Below are positions 62,571 to 64,000 of a stretch of 64,000 nucleotides of DNA, in pieces. How positions within the stretch are numbered: the stretch's first letter is position 1; each line of letters begins with the position of its first letter. This DNA comes from Linyphia triangularis (Eukaryota > Arthropoda > Arachnida > Araneae > Linyphiidae), in assembly GCA_963978545.1 (NCBI GenBank), contig OZ021724.1, positions 28,571,933-28,635,932 on the forward strand, given 5' to 3'. The notes under the pieces were generated by a model that made no database searches, had not been told where the DNA came from, and saw only the letters and a list, made by a program, of their open reading frames with translations. Both the position numbers and the translations under genes were made by a program.

Positions 62571-63815
62571 AGACATGATTTGAGATTGACTCCCATCTTT
62601 CAGTGTTATAGTTTCATGTATAATGCAGCATACACTTTCGGATACCAAATGCTAACTGTGTAACCTAACCTTTACTCCACATGTACGATCACTTGTTCAT
62701 CAATGTTTAAAACAGGTTTGCTCATCTCCAGTGTGTTCTGTTCATATAGGTGCCAGCAGTTTTATCATATAGCAACCAGTTTAGAGTTGAAAGGCTTTCA
62801 ATGTTTTTGAAAAAAATAGGGATTTTAAATGTTCCCGGATTTGAATATCTGGCTCCTAATTGTCAGTAAGCAACACTGCACTACATGTCTTAATTTAATA
62901 GCATTTTGGTATGTGATGTTCACATAAATTAATGTTCATTTACGTTTTTTTGTGATCCTTCAGGAGTTATTCAACTGTTAATACAGTCTTGTGTGATATA
63001 ACATGTTTCATATCTCTGCGGTCGCAGTGAGCCATCATTTCCACTTCACTGAATAATATTTTGTTGAAGCGCACCTAAGTTCATAGTAGTTCACTGTTGT
63101 TTGAGTTTAATTGCACTGCAAATCGCTAAGAAGTCTTTATTTCACTTGTTGACATGTCTCTTTTAGAGTTCGTTTGCAGTCTATCTTTTGGCGATAAACG
63201 TTAGTCAAAGACATACCTGAATGTGTCTCTGATTGCATTCCATTGGAATACCTTCCATCCGGTCCTAGGCGTATGGATAAAGTGGGCTACTGCCTTCATT
63301 CATCATCCGTTTATAGTCCATCGGTTTGCCTGTAGTTGGAAAATAAGCGATCCACGCTTGGATGGCCAACCCATCTGGTCTTGTGGATGTTGTTGTGACT
63401 TCCAGTTCACGGCCTCATCTGGTTAAATACACTTATTGGGCCAAACGAGTCCCGTCTAACACTCATATCACTCGCACAGCAATCCTTTTAGTAACCAAAA
63501 ATATATATATAAGAAAACAATATTTAATCTACCATTAATCCCATTTTGGCTTTTACCGCAAAGATATATTCGAAAATCCCGGAATGGTAGTTCCCCCTTT
63601 TTTTTACTTCTTTTCTTAAACACTCCTTTCGATAGCCTTCTCTCCACAACACACGCCGAACGTCATTCTTTTTGGAGTTCACTTCTCCATAAATCACCCA
63701 ACGTCGTTTCTCCTCCCCTAAATGACAGCTTAGTTTCGGAATCCACGCTCGACCCCTGTGTCTGTAACAGCGACAGGCGACGGCCAACCCCTCACTCTTG
63801 AGTGGGTCCTATTGT

Positions 63816-63998
63816 TCAAATTCCCCCTTTTTCTTGACCAATCACCCTGTTACTCTTGGCCAATTTTTCTGATTGACGTTTCTGTGTTTCCAGTAGTTTT
63901 TCTCGAACGGTTTTATAAACTTCTTGGATGTCATATCTCAACTTGTGCACAAATTGTGGTGCTCCGAGTTCCACTTCCTCCATCACATTTGGTTCTGT
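63816..63998 (-). pseudogene. retrotransposon pol C-terminal (integrase-region) fragment
   Basis: The minus-strand frame entering from the right edge is open for about 60 codons and then stops at TGA (63816-63818). It includes EVELGAPQFVHKLRYDIQEV followed by YKTVREKLLETQKRQSEKLA. The pattern of a long helix with VxKLRxxIxxxYxxVREKL...RQ is what I know from the segment after the integrase core in Ty3/gypsy polyproteins. The conserved part that normally follows (the Y-x-VGD-type chromatin or nucleic-acid binding strand) is missing because of the stop, so this is a truncated remnant. Family assignment is from memory of the pattern. Confidence 0.5.
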
Positions 63999-64000
63999 GA

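Larger units (their letters stand above)
61850..63500. other. non-coding interior between the LTR and the pol remnant
   Basis: No long frame. It holds the 86-bp tandem array and its terminal foldback. A minus-strand open stretch near 63245-63370 reads QAWIAYFPTTGKPMDYKRM in part, which looks coding-like but is unrecognised. Confidence 0.4.
60711..64000 (-). mobile_element. 3' part of a Ty3/gypsy-like LTR retrotransposon, running off the right edge
   Basis: Three parts lie in the correct order for a minus-strand element: a pol-like C-terminal fragment at the right edge (63816-63998), about 2 kb of non-coding interior with an 86-bp tandem array, and a long-terminal-repeat-like segment (60711-61849). 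Only one LTR is in the window, so ends and target duplication cannot be confirmed. The segment is clearly less AT-rich than the rest of the window. The pol frame is interrupted, so this copy is dead or at least damaged. Confidence 0.5.

Noticed and set aside
63524..63787. An 87-codon minus-strand frame downstream of the pol remnant
   Set aside because: It is in a different frame from the pol fragment, rich in Lys/Arg, with no recognised domain. It may be a shifted continuation but cannot be supported.
63223..64000. Plus-strand frames of 67 and 80 codons at the right edge
   Set aside because: They lie opposite a minus-strand retrotransposon region and show no motif.

Overview
The window looks like intergenic or intronic eukaryotic DNA from a very AT-rich genome. 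The best guess is an arthropod. Reasons: long homopolymer and simple-repeat tracts, tRNA-derived SINEs, Helitrons, Tc1/mariner and TTAA-type transposons, a Ty3/gypsy-like LTR element, and a decayed copy of a multicopy gene family I recall mainly from arthropod genomes. There are no bacterial features (no operons, no dense coding). I cannot name the species or order. I find no intact gene of known function. The few short open frames I list are candidates only, because frames of 30-90 codons arise by chance at this base composition.

Layout. 1-5 kb: AT-rich DNA with two weak coding-like stretches on the minus strand and a 43-bp minisatellite duplicated together with its flank. 7-14 kb: two TTAA-flanked inverted-repeat elements, a partial relative of the second one, and tRNA-SINE-like pieces. 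18.3-21.4 kb: a 254-bp (TTTA)n array, a 31-bp-arm hairpin, and a heavily broken retrocopy of an uncharacterised arthropod protein family. 25-30 kb: a 28-bp minisatellite, the first copy of a 163-bp dispersed repeat, and AAT and ATAAT microsatellites. 30.2-32.1 kb: a complete but dead Tc1-like transposon. 34-38 kb: a 49-codon frame with a broken relative at 57 kb, a roughly 400-bp tandem repeat, and a GC-richer block. 40.2 kb: a tRNA-derived SINE. 41.6-46.3 kb: a minus-strand Helitron split by a plus-strand Helitron that carries a 148-bp satellite with higher-order structure. 47.5-48.9 kb: the second copy of the 163-bp repeat beside (TA)n tracts and a small foldback element. 52.7 kb: a 232-bp TA-flanked MITE. 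57-58.5 kb: a candidate mini-exon and a 269-bp tandem duplication. 60.7-64 kb: the 3' part of a minus-strand LTR retrotransposon running off the right edge.

The window is therefore a record of transposon insertion, nesting and tandem amplification, not a set of cooperating genes. The most unusual structure is the nested antiparallel Helitron pair with its internally amplified 148-bp repeat. The next most unusual is the pair of nearly identical 163-bp sequences about 20.4 kb apart.
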